DNA from: Intrasporangiaceae bacterium
Lineage (GTDB): Bacteria; Actinomycetota; Actinomycetes; Actinomycetales; Dermatophilaceae
Length of the DNA stretch: 61,562 nt
Assembly: GCA_021324575.1 (NCBI GenBank)
Contig: JAJPIW010000094.1
Location: 1 to 61,562 of the forward strand
Direction: 5' to 3'
Each line of letters starts with the position of its first letter. Position 1 is the stretch's first letter. The translations under genes were made by a program, and so were the position numbers. This document shows, in pieces, positions 46,718 to 56,499 of the stretch. The notes under the pieces are model-generated. The model was not told where the DNA came from. It made no database searches and saw only the letters and a list, made by a program, of their open reading frames with translations.

Positions 46718-49700
46718 TGGAGCAACTCCAACACTGACGTGCTGGCGTTTGGAAGGTGTCTTCGGATAACGAGATCGTCCACGAGCCGAACCGGCACGCC
46801 GACCTGGTTCTCCTTGGCATCCTGAAGCGTCGGGTCGGACGTTTTGTTAGGAGTGAGCGGCCCTGCGACTCCGACGATAAAACGGCGGCCGTTCTTGGTT
46901 GCCAGGATCGGCGCCGTCACTGTTCCGATGCCGGGCACGCTGACCGGAACATTCCGCTCGAATGCGATCTCTGTACCGCCAAGCAGGCGAAGGTCCCCAT
47001 AGAGACGACCGGCTGACCGGTCCAGGCGGGCCTTATCCAGCTGAAGTTCGGTGCCATCCAGCAGATACCGCAGCAAGCTCGCACCAACGTGACGATCCAT
47101 CATGCTGTGGTCGAACCGATTCCGGAAACTTCGGAGGCACCGGTAACACGACTCGTCGCACCGTTCCGGGCAACCCTCAAGGAGTTCCAGGGCTTGCTCG
47201 TAGACCTCAAAACCCAACTCGCCGACGCGACGAGTGAAGCCAGCCCCGCCCGGAAGGGTGTCGTAGAGGTAGATCTCAGCCTCGCGGCCGTGTCCGCCTG
47301 CCGGGGTCAGCGCGGCTCGAAACTCGGCGTCGAGTTCCGTGGGTTCGATGCCGAGCCTTGCAGCGGCCGCAATGGTGATTGCCTCCGCGAGCGTGCGTAG
47401 GGCAACCTGAGTCGACTGGTACAGGGGACGCAAAGTCACCGGATCATCAACGCGCAGCCTGAGCAGGAGAACATCGGAGATGAAGTCAGTCCCGAGGACT
47501 AGTCCCTTGGTGCGAGCGCCACCATCGCAGTTCGGATGGCGCGGGTCAGGGTAGGGCTTAGGGTGCGAACCGGAGACCAGCGGCGTTTCCGTCGCAGTTG
47601 GCTCGATCAGGCCACACCGGGTGCACATGCTGTAGCCCTCGCCCTCGGGACCCGTGTTGGTCACGAGCAGCCGGGCTCGGTTGTAGGTCTGGATGAGGCG
47701 CGGAGTCACCTCGATCCAGGTCGCTTCGTCCAGTGGACCTGACACCAGCAGTTTTGCGCGCGTCGCGTAAGAAATCGCCGGCGAGTCATCTGGACTCGTG
47801 CCGGCCGGCGTCTTGGTTCGGTGGGCAAACCCCGGGGGCCGCATCCAGTTCATGGCGGGGCCGAACTTCTCCACTGCCTTGCAGGCCCTGCAGTCCCGGA
47901 CCTCGCCCCGAAAGGCCTCACTGTACTCAACATACTCGGCGTAGCCGCACTCTTCGCACTCGAAGTAGAGGCGCTTGCTATGCCACGCGTCGAACAGTTC
48001 CTCGCGCATCGGCGAGTAGATGGCGCCAGACACCCACTCTTTGCCACCGACCCACACTGTCTTGCCTGGGGCGTACTGGGTAAGCGCGACCGGAAGGCCC
48101 TGGCTCGGCTCGAATCGAAAGATCGGACGGAAATTGGTTGAGCTTTCGTCGTCGAAGACATGGAAGGTCGCCACGTCCGTCGGAAAGGCGTAGCGCGGCA
48201 AGACACCCCTGTAGAGGAGTCGATCAAGCAGGTTGGTCGCGCTGCGGTGCGAACTTGGCGTCTCGCCATCTTCCGCCGGTGGCGTCTCTACATCGTCTAC
48301 GCCTCCCTGATCGTCATCAGGCGGAGGCCCCGGATCCTGGTCCTGCACCTCGTCTTCGTGTACGGGTTTCGCCTCCTCTACGTCGAGGGCTGCTGCCAAC
48401 TCGGCAAGCGTCTGTGTCACGAGCCCATCGAGCAGGTTGGTTCGGCGCCCTCCGGCGATCTCGGCTGGGAGCCATCCGTCGACTTCGGCGGCCAGATCGG
48501 CTTCCCCTTCCTGAAGCCAAGTGCGGAAGTCCGCGTAGTTCAGTGGAGAGTCTTCATCGAGGAAGCCGCTCACTGTTCCCAGCACCTCGAAAAGGTTGGA
48601 GGGCTGGTCCGCCTCAGGGATGTCTGGCAGACGCGCCTGGTGGTATCGCTGCATCAGGTATGCCGTGACGTGACGGCGTGCGATCTCCTCGTTGTCCATC
48701 GTTAAGCGCGGGTCATCCACCCGGCCAGAGATCATGGCAGCTGGTTCGCGGAAGTACCGGTCATCGTGGGTGTCGGAACTACCGAAGGCCATGACTGTCG
48801 CGATGGCATTGCCCCTGCGGCCAGCACGGCCGGCACGCTGTTGGTAGTTTGCACGTGACGGCGGCATGTTGCGCAAAGCGACGCCCGACAGGGAACCGAT
48901 GTCGATACCGACTTCCATCGTGGTCGTGGACGACAGTACATCGATGGCTGCTTCAGACACCTCACCGGGGCCCGGAAGCGTTATGTCGACGTCCTGGAAG
49001 AGCAACTCGTTGCGCTCGGCCTTGGAGAAGACGTCTTCGTTCTGCGACGAGTTCAGTTGAGCGGTGTGTTCGGCCGCGATGATGTTGAACGGCAGGGCCG
49101 GCGGGTTGGCCAAGGCCCTAATCGAACTAGAGCGGTAGTAGCCCTTCCGAGCCACGAAGACCGGATCGGCGTTGGGATCGATGACATTCAGAGTTTCCTC
49201 GCCAAGACAGCTAAAGCAGCGCAGAGTACCTGGGAACGGCCTCTGAGTAGCGCGGCACCGGACGCAGTACGCCCACTCAGCCTCGTCACCGAGCCACAGT
49301 GCCAGGTTGCCCGCCAGCATCTGGTTGCTTCCGCCCGATCGGGCGCAGAACGTCGCGACCAGCACCGGAACCCAGTCCCTCGTGAACGTGCGTTTGGCCC
49401 CAGTTGCCAGGGCGTCAAGGAAGTCGCCCATCGGCTTGAAGTTGCCGCTGTGGCTCTGGACGCCCCCCTTGGTGCCGATCCAATCGGCCGTCATGGACGG
49501 GAACCAGACTCCGGGCTTGCGCCACTGATCGATCCACAGGCGCACCAGCGCGAGCTTGGCGGCATCCGTTCCGGCGACACCGGGAATGTCCGGCAGGTTA
49601 TCGATCACCCCTACAAGATCGGCCTTCTCGCGCAGGGAGGCTAGCGCCAAGGGCGCCAGCCCGTAGTACTCGTGGGTAAGCGTCGTGTACAGGCCGCGCA

Positions 49701-52293
49701 AGAGCGATTGCGGCGGTTGGTTCGGCACCTGGAGCAACCTGATTGCACTTTGCGGCGCGCCCAGGTCGCCGCTGTCGACGATCTTTCGCACTTCGGCGAG
49801 TGGCCGCATCGATTCGCCTGGCCCGAGTTCTGGCCGGAGCCGCACATGCAAGCGTGAAGCTCCCACGAGCGTTGCCAAGAAGACGTTCTCCAAGTTGAGG
49901 GAAGAAGTCAGTAAAGGGTTGTCCTGCAACTCGCGCCACCCACGGAGAAGGACAGGACGGATGACATCCCGCATCGAGTACGTCTGCAGGTTGGGGGCCA
50001 GCCGCGCAGCCATCTGACGGGAGTCGGAGAACACCAACACCTTGCGCCCCCGAAGAGGAGCAAATTCAGTCTCCTCAACCTCACCGGCCGGTTGCACCTC
50101 AATCTGGCGGCTGACGAGGGCCAGGAACGGCTGGTCACCCGCTGTCTGGTGATCCTGGACGGACGACTCGAATGCCGCACGCTGTTTGCACACCCCGCAG
50201 GGGGTGAATTGGCCACTGGGCTTGGCATCATCGTTATCGCCGGTGCCTGCAACTCCGGAGCGTGGGCTGACGAGGTGGACGTCGCGCGTGCGGTCACCCT
50301 CCCCCTTGGGGTTGAGGCGCCCGGTGACGAGGTCGAGGGTGAAAGGCTCGACGTTGTGTTGGTGCGGCGCCTCCAGTAGCAGATCTAGGGGCAGCAACGG
50401 CTTGGTCGCCCCTGATGCGGAGAGCATCGCGGTGCCCGGCTCATGCCACAGGTAATCAGGATCGAGTACGTCATCGGTGTAGGCACGTGCGTAGGAGGCA
50501 CCGCACTGCCGACAAGTAAAGAGTTCGAAGACACGAGCGCCGCAGCTACACGCGGCGCGTGGTTGCGCGTAGAGGCGCCCGATGGGCCCAAGGCCGATCT
50601 CGCTGCGCTCGACTTCGGTGCAGTCCGGGTCGACACAGGCCCAGAGTCCCGGGAGCCCTCGGAAGAATGCGTGGACGCGACAAGGCAACAGGCCAGGATC
50701 GCCCTGGCTCAGGCGGGCGACGCTACCGAGGGCCGCCAGCGCGGACACGGCTCGCTCGGCGATCTCCGGGTCGGCATGGGGAAAGACCATGCCGCCGAGG
50801 CGGGTGACCGGCTGAGCCTGGTCCATTGTGATGTTCACGAGGTGCCCGAGCGCTGGTAAAGACTCCAACGCGTGGAAGAGCAGCTCACCGGCGCTCGCTC
50901 CCGCGCTGCGTTTGATACCTCGATGGTCGAGGAGCGTCTGCACAGCAGCAGCGCGCTCGTCATCCGTGGTGCCGTCGTAAAAAGCATTCATTGGTAGCGA
51001 TGCGAGCACCTCGGCGTCCTCCACCGAACCGTGCGCCGCAGGGTCGCGGTACTTCTTGTCGCCCGTGATCGTGTCGAAGGTATCCGGGTCGGTGCCGCTA
51101 AGTTGGGCAGCGAACTCTCTGGCGTAGTCGGCGTCATCGAAGCTCGCGCTCGTACAGATCACTTGAATGCGGTCTGGCGTGACGCCGAGTCGTGCCCGCA
51201 GTCGCCGCAGTAGCAGTGCTACCTCCGCACCGGCCGCACCGCGGTACAGGTGCGCCTCGTCGATGACTAGGAGGAACCGCTCCTCAGGATTTTCCTTCAG
51301 CCAGGCGCGCGTCTGGTCAAAGATCGGCCGCTCCAACGGCCGCATCATCATGTACTCAAGCATGGAGTAGTTCGTGATGAGGACGTCCGGGGGTGAACCG
51401 AGCACCTCGTGCCGGGTCATCAGTTCAGGGTCTTCGGGCCGAAGGATGGCTCGCATGAACTGGCCGGCCTTGTTTGTCCAGTGCGTTCCTGGCTCGCCGT
51501 ACCAACCCCGCAAATCCGGCTTCGACGGCCACTTGCCGCGCCTCTTCAGACTATCCAACAGCAACCGGGCGCGGCGTTGGCGCGGCGAGTCCCCGCCCTC
51601 CGCCTGGTTCATCAGGTCGATGTAGAAGCGCTCGATCGACTTGAGGCGCGTTGTGTCCTTCTTGACGGAGCGGACGCCGGGGTACAGCGTGCGGCTCGTA
51701 TAACGCGCGAAGCGAGCGGGCCGTCCTGCCCACTCGTGGAACTGTTGCGTGACGCGATCATCCCCGAGCAGCAGGCGGAGTCGGCCAAGCTGGTCGTTGA
51801 CTAGAGCGTTCATCGGGTACAGCACGAGCGCCCGAACTGCCGGCGCCTTGAAGGACGCCGGTCGCGTAGCGGCCTCGGTCGCCAGCTTGGCCATCAGTGG
51901 CAGCAGAAAGGTTTCGGTCTTACCGGAGCCTGTACCCGTCGTCACCACGAGACTCAGACCGTCACGGAGGACCGCCTCGAGTGCCCTGGCCTGGTGCGTG
52001 TAGGGCGGGTCGAAAAGGAGTGGCTTCTTGCCGCCGATGGTGTCCGTGAGCGAAGCGAAGAGTGTCTTGACGGCCTGACCCAGGTCCAGGTCGGCGAAGC
52101 GCTTGCCGGCCTGATATCGCGGCGTGCTCTCGATGAATGGAGGCTGGAAGATGACCCCATCCGCCTCAAGCAGTGCCCGTCGCTGGGCGAGCACTGCCGG
52201 ATGACCGACGTGGTAGGTGGCCTCGATGTACTCCTTCAACGCCGACTGCATCTCGGCGATGGTCTGAGCAATCGTGGGCGCCGGGTCAGTCAC
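46714..52293 (-). CDS. Giant DEAH helicase with DUF1998 C-terminus (DruE-like)
   Basis: The 1859-residue protein is a superfamily 2 helicase. Walker A TGTGSGKT is at 119-126, DEAH at 345-348, and motif VI QRAGRAGRRG near 1155. Cys pairs near 560-620 (CVDPDC, CSCG, CRQCG) and further CxxC pairs may bind zinc. The C-terminal DUF1998 region (about 1675-1740) has DTLPGGAGF and CPERCDESCYRCLRSFRN. Size and layout match DruE of Druantia; DrmA/DrmB of DISARM are smaller and separate. The GTG at 52293 was chosen because AGGGAG lies seven bases upstream, overlapping the stop of the previous gene; a GTG at 52326 would overlap that gene. Confidence 0.88.
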   Translation of the reverse strand: MTDPAPTIAQTIAEMQSALKEYIEATYHVGHPAVLAQRRALLEADGVIFQPPFIESTPRYQAGKRFADLDLGQAVKTLFASLTDTIGGKKPLLFDPPYTHQARALEAVLRDGLSLVVTTGTGSGKTETFLLPLMAKLATEAATRPASFKAPAVRALVLYPMNALVNDQLGRLRLLLGDDRVTQQFHEWAGRPARFARYTSRTLYPGVRSVKKDTTRLKSIERFYIDLMNQAEGGDSPRQRRARLLLDSLKRRGKWPSKPDLRGWYGEPGTHWTNKAGQFMRAILRPEDPELMTRHEVLGSPPDVLITNYSMLEYMMMRPLERPIFDQTRAWLKENPEERFLLVIDEAHLYRGAAGAEVALLLRRLRARLGVTPDRIQVICTSASFDDADYAREFAAQLSGTDPDTFDTITGDKKYRDPAAHGSVEDAEVLASLPMNAFYDGTTDDERAAAVQTLLDHRGIKRSAGASAGELLFHALESLPALGHLVNITMDQAQPVTRLGGMVFPHADPEIAERAVSALAALGSVARLSQGDPGLLPCRVHAFFRGLPGLWACVDPDCTEVERSEIGLGPIGRLYAQPRAACSCGARVFELFTCRQCGASYARAYTDDVLDPDYLWHEPGTAMLSASGATKPLLPLDLLLEAPHQHNVEPFTLDLVTGRLNPKGEGDRTRDVHLVSPRSGVAGTGDNDDAKPSGQFTPCGVCKQRAAFESSVQDHQTAGDQPFLALVSRQIEVQPAGEVEETEFAPLRGRKVLVFSDSRQMAARLAPNLQTYSMRDVIRPVLLRGWRELQDNPLLTSSLNLENVFLATLVGASRLHVRLRPELGPGESMRPLAEVRKIVDSGDLGAPQSAIRLLQVPNQPPQSLLRGLYTTLTHEYYGLAPLALASLREKADLVGVIDNLPDIPGVAGTDAAKLALVRLWIDQWRKPGVWFPSMTADWIGTKGGVQSHSGNFKPMGDFLDALATGAKRTFTRDWVPVLVATFCARSGGSNQMLAGNLALWLGDEAEWAYCVRCRATQRPFPGTLRCFSCLGEETLNVIDPNADPVFVARKGYYRSSSIRALANPPALPFNIIAAEHTAQLNSSQNEDVFSKAERNELLFQDVDITLPGPGEVSEAAIDVLSSTTTMEVGIDIGSLSGVALRNMPPSRANYQQRAGRAGRRGNAIATVMAFGSSDTHDDRYFREPAAMISGRVDDPRLTMDNEEIARRHVTAYLMQRYHQARLPDIPEADQPSNLFEVLGTVSGFLDEDSPLNYADFRTWLQEGEADLAAEVDGWLPAEIAGGRRTNLLDGLVTQTLAELAAALDVEEAKPVHEDEVQDQDPGPPPDDDQGGVDDVETPPAEDGETPSSHRSATNLLDRLLYRGVLPRYAFPTDVATFHVFDDESSTNFRPIFRFEPSQGLPVALTQYAPGKTVWVGGKEWVSGAIYSPMREELFDAWHSKRLYFECEECGYAEYVEYSEAFRGEVRDCRACKAVEKFGPAMNWMRPPGFAHRTKTPAGTSPDDSPAISYATRAKLLVSGPLDEATWIEVTPRLIQTYNRARLLVTNTGPEGEGYSMCTRCGLIEPTATETPLVSGSHPKPYPDPRHPNCDGGARTKGLVLGTDFISDVLLLRLRVDDPVTLRPLYQSTQVALRTLAEAITIAAAARLGIEPTELDAEFRAALTPAGGHGREAEIYLYDTLPGGAGFTRRVGELGFEVYEQALELLEGCPERCDESCYRCLRSFRNRFDHSMMDRHVGASLLRYLLDGTELQLDKARLDRSAGRLYGDLRLLGGTEIAFERNVPVSVPGIGTVTAPILATKNGRRFIVGVAGPLTPNKTSDPTLQDAKENQVGVPVRLVDDLVIRRHLPNASTSVLELLQ

Positions 52294-52304
52294 TCGGTAT
52301 CTCC

Positions 52305-53381
52305 CTAGTCTCTGGGCTGCATCCACAGCATGTCAGTCAAAAGCTCTTTGGCGGTCGGGATCGCCGCTCCGACCAGGCGATAGGAAATGAGGGCCCCACC
52401 GCTCTTCTCGACGGGCGTGCCAACGAGATCAAGCTGGCGAACTGCCCAGGACGGCACGGGACCAAAGAGGTCCAGAACGCACGTCGCCTCCTTCCCCGTC
52501 AGCATCCGCACCCGGTACCGTTGCGGTGTTCCCCGTGACGCATCAATCGCTGCTTGCAAACGCCATGCTTCATCCCGAGCCTGCGCTGCCGCGTCCTCGA
52601 CCGGCAGGTCGATCAGCCTTTTCGGACGTCCATCAGCCACCTGCACAAAGCACCAAGCAGGGGCCCCATACGCCTGCGGACGGCGCCCGATGAAGTCGCC
52701 ACCGTCGTACGGTTCCAGCGAACGCCAACGGCCCCGGTAGTAGTGGACCGGTTTCGCCGGATCAAGGATTTCAAGGCCTGCAACGAGGCCTGCTTCAAGC
52801 GCAACGGAAAGACGGAGACGAAGCGCAGTCACATGGTCGCCCGCCGACATCGGCCGTGGGAGACGCAGCCAGCGATCCACCCGTTGTTCCTGCAGGCCGG
52901 CCGCCTTGAGCAGGTCCCCCCCGTTACCGGGATCGAGGGTCGCGCAGCGAAGGTGTCCTTCATGAGCAATGCTCTCGGAGAGTTCCGCGTCGAGGAGCGG
53001 TTGACCCTCTGGGCGCACCCCAAGGAGCAAGTACCGCCCAGGCACCTTCGTTACGAACGACGGCGGTCCCAGATACACGAGCCGCGCCGTACCTTGAACA
53101 GACGCCCGCAGGACGAGCAGGTCACCGTTTGCGATAAGCAGGTCAGTCTGGGTGACCAGGTCCTGTCGGTTGACTCCATCCTTGCCAGCCAACGGCACTA
53201 GGACGCTCGCCACCGCATCAACGATCTCACCGGGAGTCGCGGGGCAAACGAGCGACGCGGCCCGTCGTAGCGCTTCGGCAGTCGCCTCCGGTGTGAAGGC
53301 GTCGTGGACTGTGGGATCGAGGCCGAGGCGCCGAGCCAGGCGCTCGGATACCTCCGCTGAATTGAGTGGGGAAAGGGTCAC
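52305..53381 (-). CDS. Unknown 358-aa protein of the defence operon
   Basis: I do not recognise a domain. The N-terminal 110 residues are helical and may form a winged-helix-like unit (TPGEIVDAVASVL; VNRQDLVTQTDLL). The C-terminal part is mixed alpha/beta with YYRGRWRSLEPYDGGDFIGR and a Trp-rich end. The GTG abuts the stop of the 957-aa gene without a gap, and the helicase start follows 11 bases after its stop. It may be a DNA-binding or adapter subunit, comparable in place to the small Druantia proteins; this is inference. Confidence 0.75.
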   Translation of the reverse strand: MTLSPLNSAEVSERLARRLGLDPTVHDAFTPEATAEALRRAASLVCPATPGEIVDAVASVLVPLAGKDGVNRQDLVTQTDLLIANGDLLVLRASVQGTARLVYLGPPSFVTKVPGRYLLLGVRPEGQPLLDAELSESIAHEGHLRCATLDPGNGGDLLKAAGLQEQRVDRWLRLPRPMSAGDHVTALRLRLSVALEAGLVAGLEILDPAKPVHYYRGRWRSLEPYDGGDFIGRRPQAYGAPAWCFVQVADGRPKRLIDLPVEDAAAQARDEAWRLQAAIDASRGTPQRYRVRMLTGKEATCVLDLFGPVPSWAVRQLDLVGTPVEKSGGALISYRLVGAAIPTAKELLTDMLWMQPRD

Positions 53382-56255
53382 CTATGCCCCCTTGTCCTGT
53401 CGAGCGCCTTGGGCGTCGAGACGCAGCGCGTCGCTGCCGAGCACGGCCATCCGCACGACACGGACGAGCACCGGTGAACGGAGTGCGCATGAGAGGAGTC
53501 GGCTACGATCGCCATCGTCCCACTTGAGGAGTCGACCTGGAGCGCTCGTGAGACGCGCCAAGAAGCGGGTGGCCGCTTGCGGATTTCCCATCCCGCTTAT
53601 TGCGATCAGCGAGGCAAGGAGTTCAGCGAGTTCGGGAGTCCGCAACTCTGGCTGCTGTGCCCACCGCCACAACCGATCGTTGATTCGCTGGGCCACCCTC
53701 TGGACGTCCGCGTCGCCTGCGAGCGCCTGCATGGTCTCCAAGTGGTCGAGGATGTCCTCGTTGCGTTGCACTCGCTCCTGATGGGCCCATCGGTGCCCGG
53801 CGATGAGACCGGCCAACTCGCTCGTGATGGCGTCGAGTGCCTTCTGTCGCTGTCGGTCCGCGAAGGGGTTGGCGGGCAGGTCGGCCTCCATCCAGGCGGC
53901 GTGCCCCCGAATGAGGCGCATAGCCTCTGCAACTGACCTGCCCTCGACCCGCACGTAGGGTCGAGCGGCGTTGCGCTGGCGGATTAGTTCCATGTGATCG
54001 GGCGGGAGCACCACGCTGGCGACTTGCTCGCCTGACTGGGCACGCAGGAGCCCACCGACGACGGGACTCTCAACAGGCCCCCCGTTCGTTTGACGGACTG
54101 CCTCTAGCGGAGCCGTGGACTGGAAGAGATCGATGACGGTGTTCGCTCCGTCGGTGCGGTCGATGAGCCGCGCCTCGTACGGGCCATTGTGTCGCTTCGA
54201 GATGACCCAGCGGAGGGGGCGGAACCCACGCTCGCACGTGAGCGAGGCAAACCCTATCCCGCTGCGCGAGACGACGACCTCGCACAGCTCAGCCTCGTCG
54301 TAGGCGTCCCCAAGGTCGGAACTGCGCAGATCCTCGCGCGCAATGTGACGCCATCCGTCTTCGGACAGTGGCAAAGTGACGGTGCGATGTAACTGGCCAA
54401 GTTCGCGAAATCGCTCGTTCCTTAGGGTGATGACAAGTTGTGCGTCGGTGTCCGGCGGGCCGTCGATCGTCAGGGTGGCAAGCCCATCCCACAACTCAGT
54501 AAGCAAAGGTCTGGCAGGAGAAGCGAGGAGCCGGATACCCTCACCGGCACCAGTCCCCTCGGCGCTTGGCTGGCGGATCGACACCTGCAGCTTGCCCGTT
54601 GCCACAGCACCACCGCCGAGCAGAGCCACCGTCAGTGAGTGGACCCCGATGCCGAGGTCATCCACGGCAAAGAACAGTTCCGTCTCCCCGGACGGCCAAG
54701 GGAGGAGTTCCGGGGGTCCTTCATTGACGGTTAGAACGCACGATTCCGGGGCCCGCTCCGACCGAAGAGCGAGAAGGACTGGATCCCCGGCCAGGTACTC
54801 GGCCGACCCCTCCCCGTCCCACTCAAGCGGTACGAGTCCGACGGGGCGAATGCGGACGCCCGAAACGACCGAGACCCCGGCACTGGTGAGAACGGCGGCA
54901 TCCGCTTCGGTCACCTGTTCGGGAACGTCAAGTTCAAACGCTCGCGCCCCGTCGATCCGAACCTCAAGTTCTCGCAGCCAGGGGACGTCCGGTGCAGTGA
55001 GATCGGGGTAACCAAGCAAGAGGTATCGCTCACCCGGTGTGACGTGCTTGCCTTTGACCTCGACGGCCTGGGCCCCCGACCGCCGCTTGAAAACCCACCA
55101 CGGACCCGAGGTCAGCCGGCACTGCAGCGACAGGAGTGTATTTACCGCAGGAGACGCTCCGAGCAGGGTCACGAACGGTGTGCCTGCCCTTGGGAGTGCG
55201 CCGATCAGTTGCTCGCCGGGGCGAAGGAGGCGACCGGCGGTGACCGGTCGGTCAACTCCTGCAATCTGGGCGCGGCGCTTGCGGAGCTCATCGACCAGTT
55301 CGGGGAGGCGTGCGGCCAGCGGCGCCAGATCGGGAATGTCGGCGAATAGGCGCCATCCTTCCTCGATGCGCTTGAGCCGCAACCGCGGATCGGACAAGGT
55401 CGATGCCCACTTTCCTTCGCTGGGCAGATTGGCGGTCGACCTCGGACTGAAACCCGCCGCTCGAACGCGGCTGGCTGACCGGCGGGCGCTCTGTAGAGCA
55501 AGCCGAGCCCTCTGCTCTCCCATGAGTCCATCAACGATGCGCTGCAGAGTGTCGGGCAGCAGGTAGGGCGTCTCTTCCCCTTCACCTGCGAGAAGGGCGG
55601 TGGCGATGCGCCCAAGCAGGGCCTGTTGCGAGCAGAATTTCTGGAATCTTTCGGGGTAGTCCCGCAAGTGGGCCTGACCAGCCAACTCTCGGCCAAGCGC
55701 ATCCGGATCATCGAGGAGGTCGTTCGTCAGATAGTTGGCATACCCGTCAAGTAGTTGCGCGAGTTGGCGCTGCAGATAGACCGGCAGCACGGCATGCATG
55801 ATCGGCCAGGCAATGTTGATAAAGAACTCGGCGAACGCACCGGTGGGTCGGGCACCTCCGTACTCGTTCGCAAACTTGAGGAACCAGTTCCTCAGGCGAG
55901 TACGGTGCCCGGCGACGTCCCACCGCGAGTTCGGAGCCTCCCACCCCGGTGTCAGTTCCGCAAAGTGCGGCCAGTAATCCTTGCCGATGTAGTCGTAGCC
56001 CATATCGGCGGAGTACACGACGAAGGGCAGCCACCAGGTGCGGTAGACCGCACCGAATCCGGCCGCAACAGCGGCTCGTACCGTGCCTTTCAGCAGGTCG
56101 AACTCTGCCGTGCTCAGGCTGTGCTCCAGCGCGAAGACAGGGCCGGGGGGGTCGAGTTGGTCGCGCTCTTCGTGGAGAGTGCGGAAATGGACATCGAGTC
56201 GCTCGTGGAAGTACTTCAGGACTTCGACCGTGCTCTGGTCAGCAACGCCCGCCAT
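53382..56255 (-). CDS. Unknown 957-aa protein, first gene of the defence operon
   Basis: The family is not recognised. The N-terminal part has an aromatic-rich segment with YDYIGKDYWPHFAEL and WPIMHAVLPVYLQRQLA (about 100-175), a pattern that looks conserved and structural. The middle (about 320-640) is beta-rich, possibly Ig-like or OB-like. A helical C-terminus (about 780-950) follows. No nuclease or ATPase motif is visible. AGGAGGT gives a strong ribosome binding site nine bases before the ATG. It could be a substrate-recognition or scaffold protein. Confidence 0.8.
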   Translation of the reverse strand: MAGVADQSTVEVLKYFHERLDVHFRTLHEERDQLDPPGPVFALEHSLSTAEFDLLKGTVRAAVAAGFGAVYRTWWLPFVVYSADMGYDYIGKDYWPHFAELTPGWEAPNSRWDVAGHRTRLRNWFLKFANEYGGARPTGAFAEFFINIAWPIMHAVLPVYLQRQLAQLLDGYANYLTNDLLDDPDALGRELAGQAHLRDYPERFQKFCSQQALLGRIATALLAGEGEETPYLLPDTLQRIVDGLMGEQRARLALQSARRSASRVRAAGFSPRSTANLPSEGKWASTLSDPRLRLKRIEEGWRLFADIPDLAPLAARLPELVDELRKRRAQIAGVDRPVTAGRLLRPGEQLIGALPRAGTPFVTLLGASPAVNTLLSLQCRLTSGPWWVFKRRSGAQAVEVKGKHVTPGERYLLLGYPDLTAPDVPWLRELEVRIDGARAFELDVPEQVTEADAAVLTSAGVSVVSGVRIRPVGLVPLEWDGEGSAEYLAGDPVLLALRSERAPESCVLTVNEGPPELLPWPSGETELFFAVDDLGIGVHSLTVALLGGGAVATGKLQVSIRQPSAEGTGAGEGIRLLASPARPLLTELWDGLATLTIDGPPDTDAQLVITLRNERFRELGQLHRTVTLPLSEDGWRHIAREDLRSSDLGDAYDEAELCEVVVSRSGIGFASLTCERGFRPLRWVISKRHNGPYEARLIDRTDGANTVIDLFQSTAPLEAVRQTNGGPVESPVVGGLLRAQSGEQVASVVLPPDHMELIRQRNAARPYVRVEGRSVAEAMRLIRGHAAWMEADLPANPFADRQRQKALDAITSELAGLIAGHRWAHQERVQRNEDILDHLETMQALAGDADVQRVAQRINDRLWRWAQQPELRTPELAELLASLIAISGMGNPQAATRFLARLTSAPGRLLKWDDGDRSRLLSCALRSPVLVRVVRMAVLGSDALRLDAQGARQDKGA

Positions 56256-56288
56256 GCCCCGCTCACCTCCTCCCCGTGTCGCAGATGA

Positions 56289-56321
56289 TGACAGATGTCA
56301 GGCTGCACCACATAGTGTGGT
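56289..56321. promoter_or_regulatory. Two short palindromes upstream of the defence operon
   Basis: ACCACA (56307-56312) and TGTGGT (56316-56321) form a perfect 6+6 inverted repeat around TAG. TGAC (56289-56292) and GTCA (56297-56300) form a second, 12-base palindrome. They lie 34-66 bases before the ATG of the 957-aa gene, where promoter and operator are expected. No other gene-like signal was found between 56256 and 56500. Confidence 0.4.
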
Positions 56322-56499
56322 CGAACCCTCCGACACCGGCGGCGGCTCGTTCACCGGCCTCGCTCCTCACGCGTTCCATCCACCCCGACCTATGGCGTCT
56401 TTCAGGGCGCCTAGCGACCCGCCCAGGTCACCACACGACAGAGCCGATGGGTGTAGACGATCACGCAATTCCCCATGGTGCGGTCCGCGTGCTGTCTAC

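Noticed and set aside
41979-56255. DISARM assignment for the defence block
   Set aside because: DUF1998 is shared, but DISARM has separate DrmA and DrmB with a PLD protein (DrmC), and no PLD or methyltransferase is present; DUF4338 fits Druantia better.
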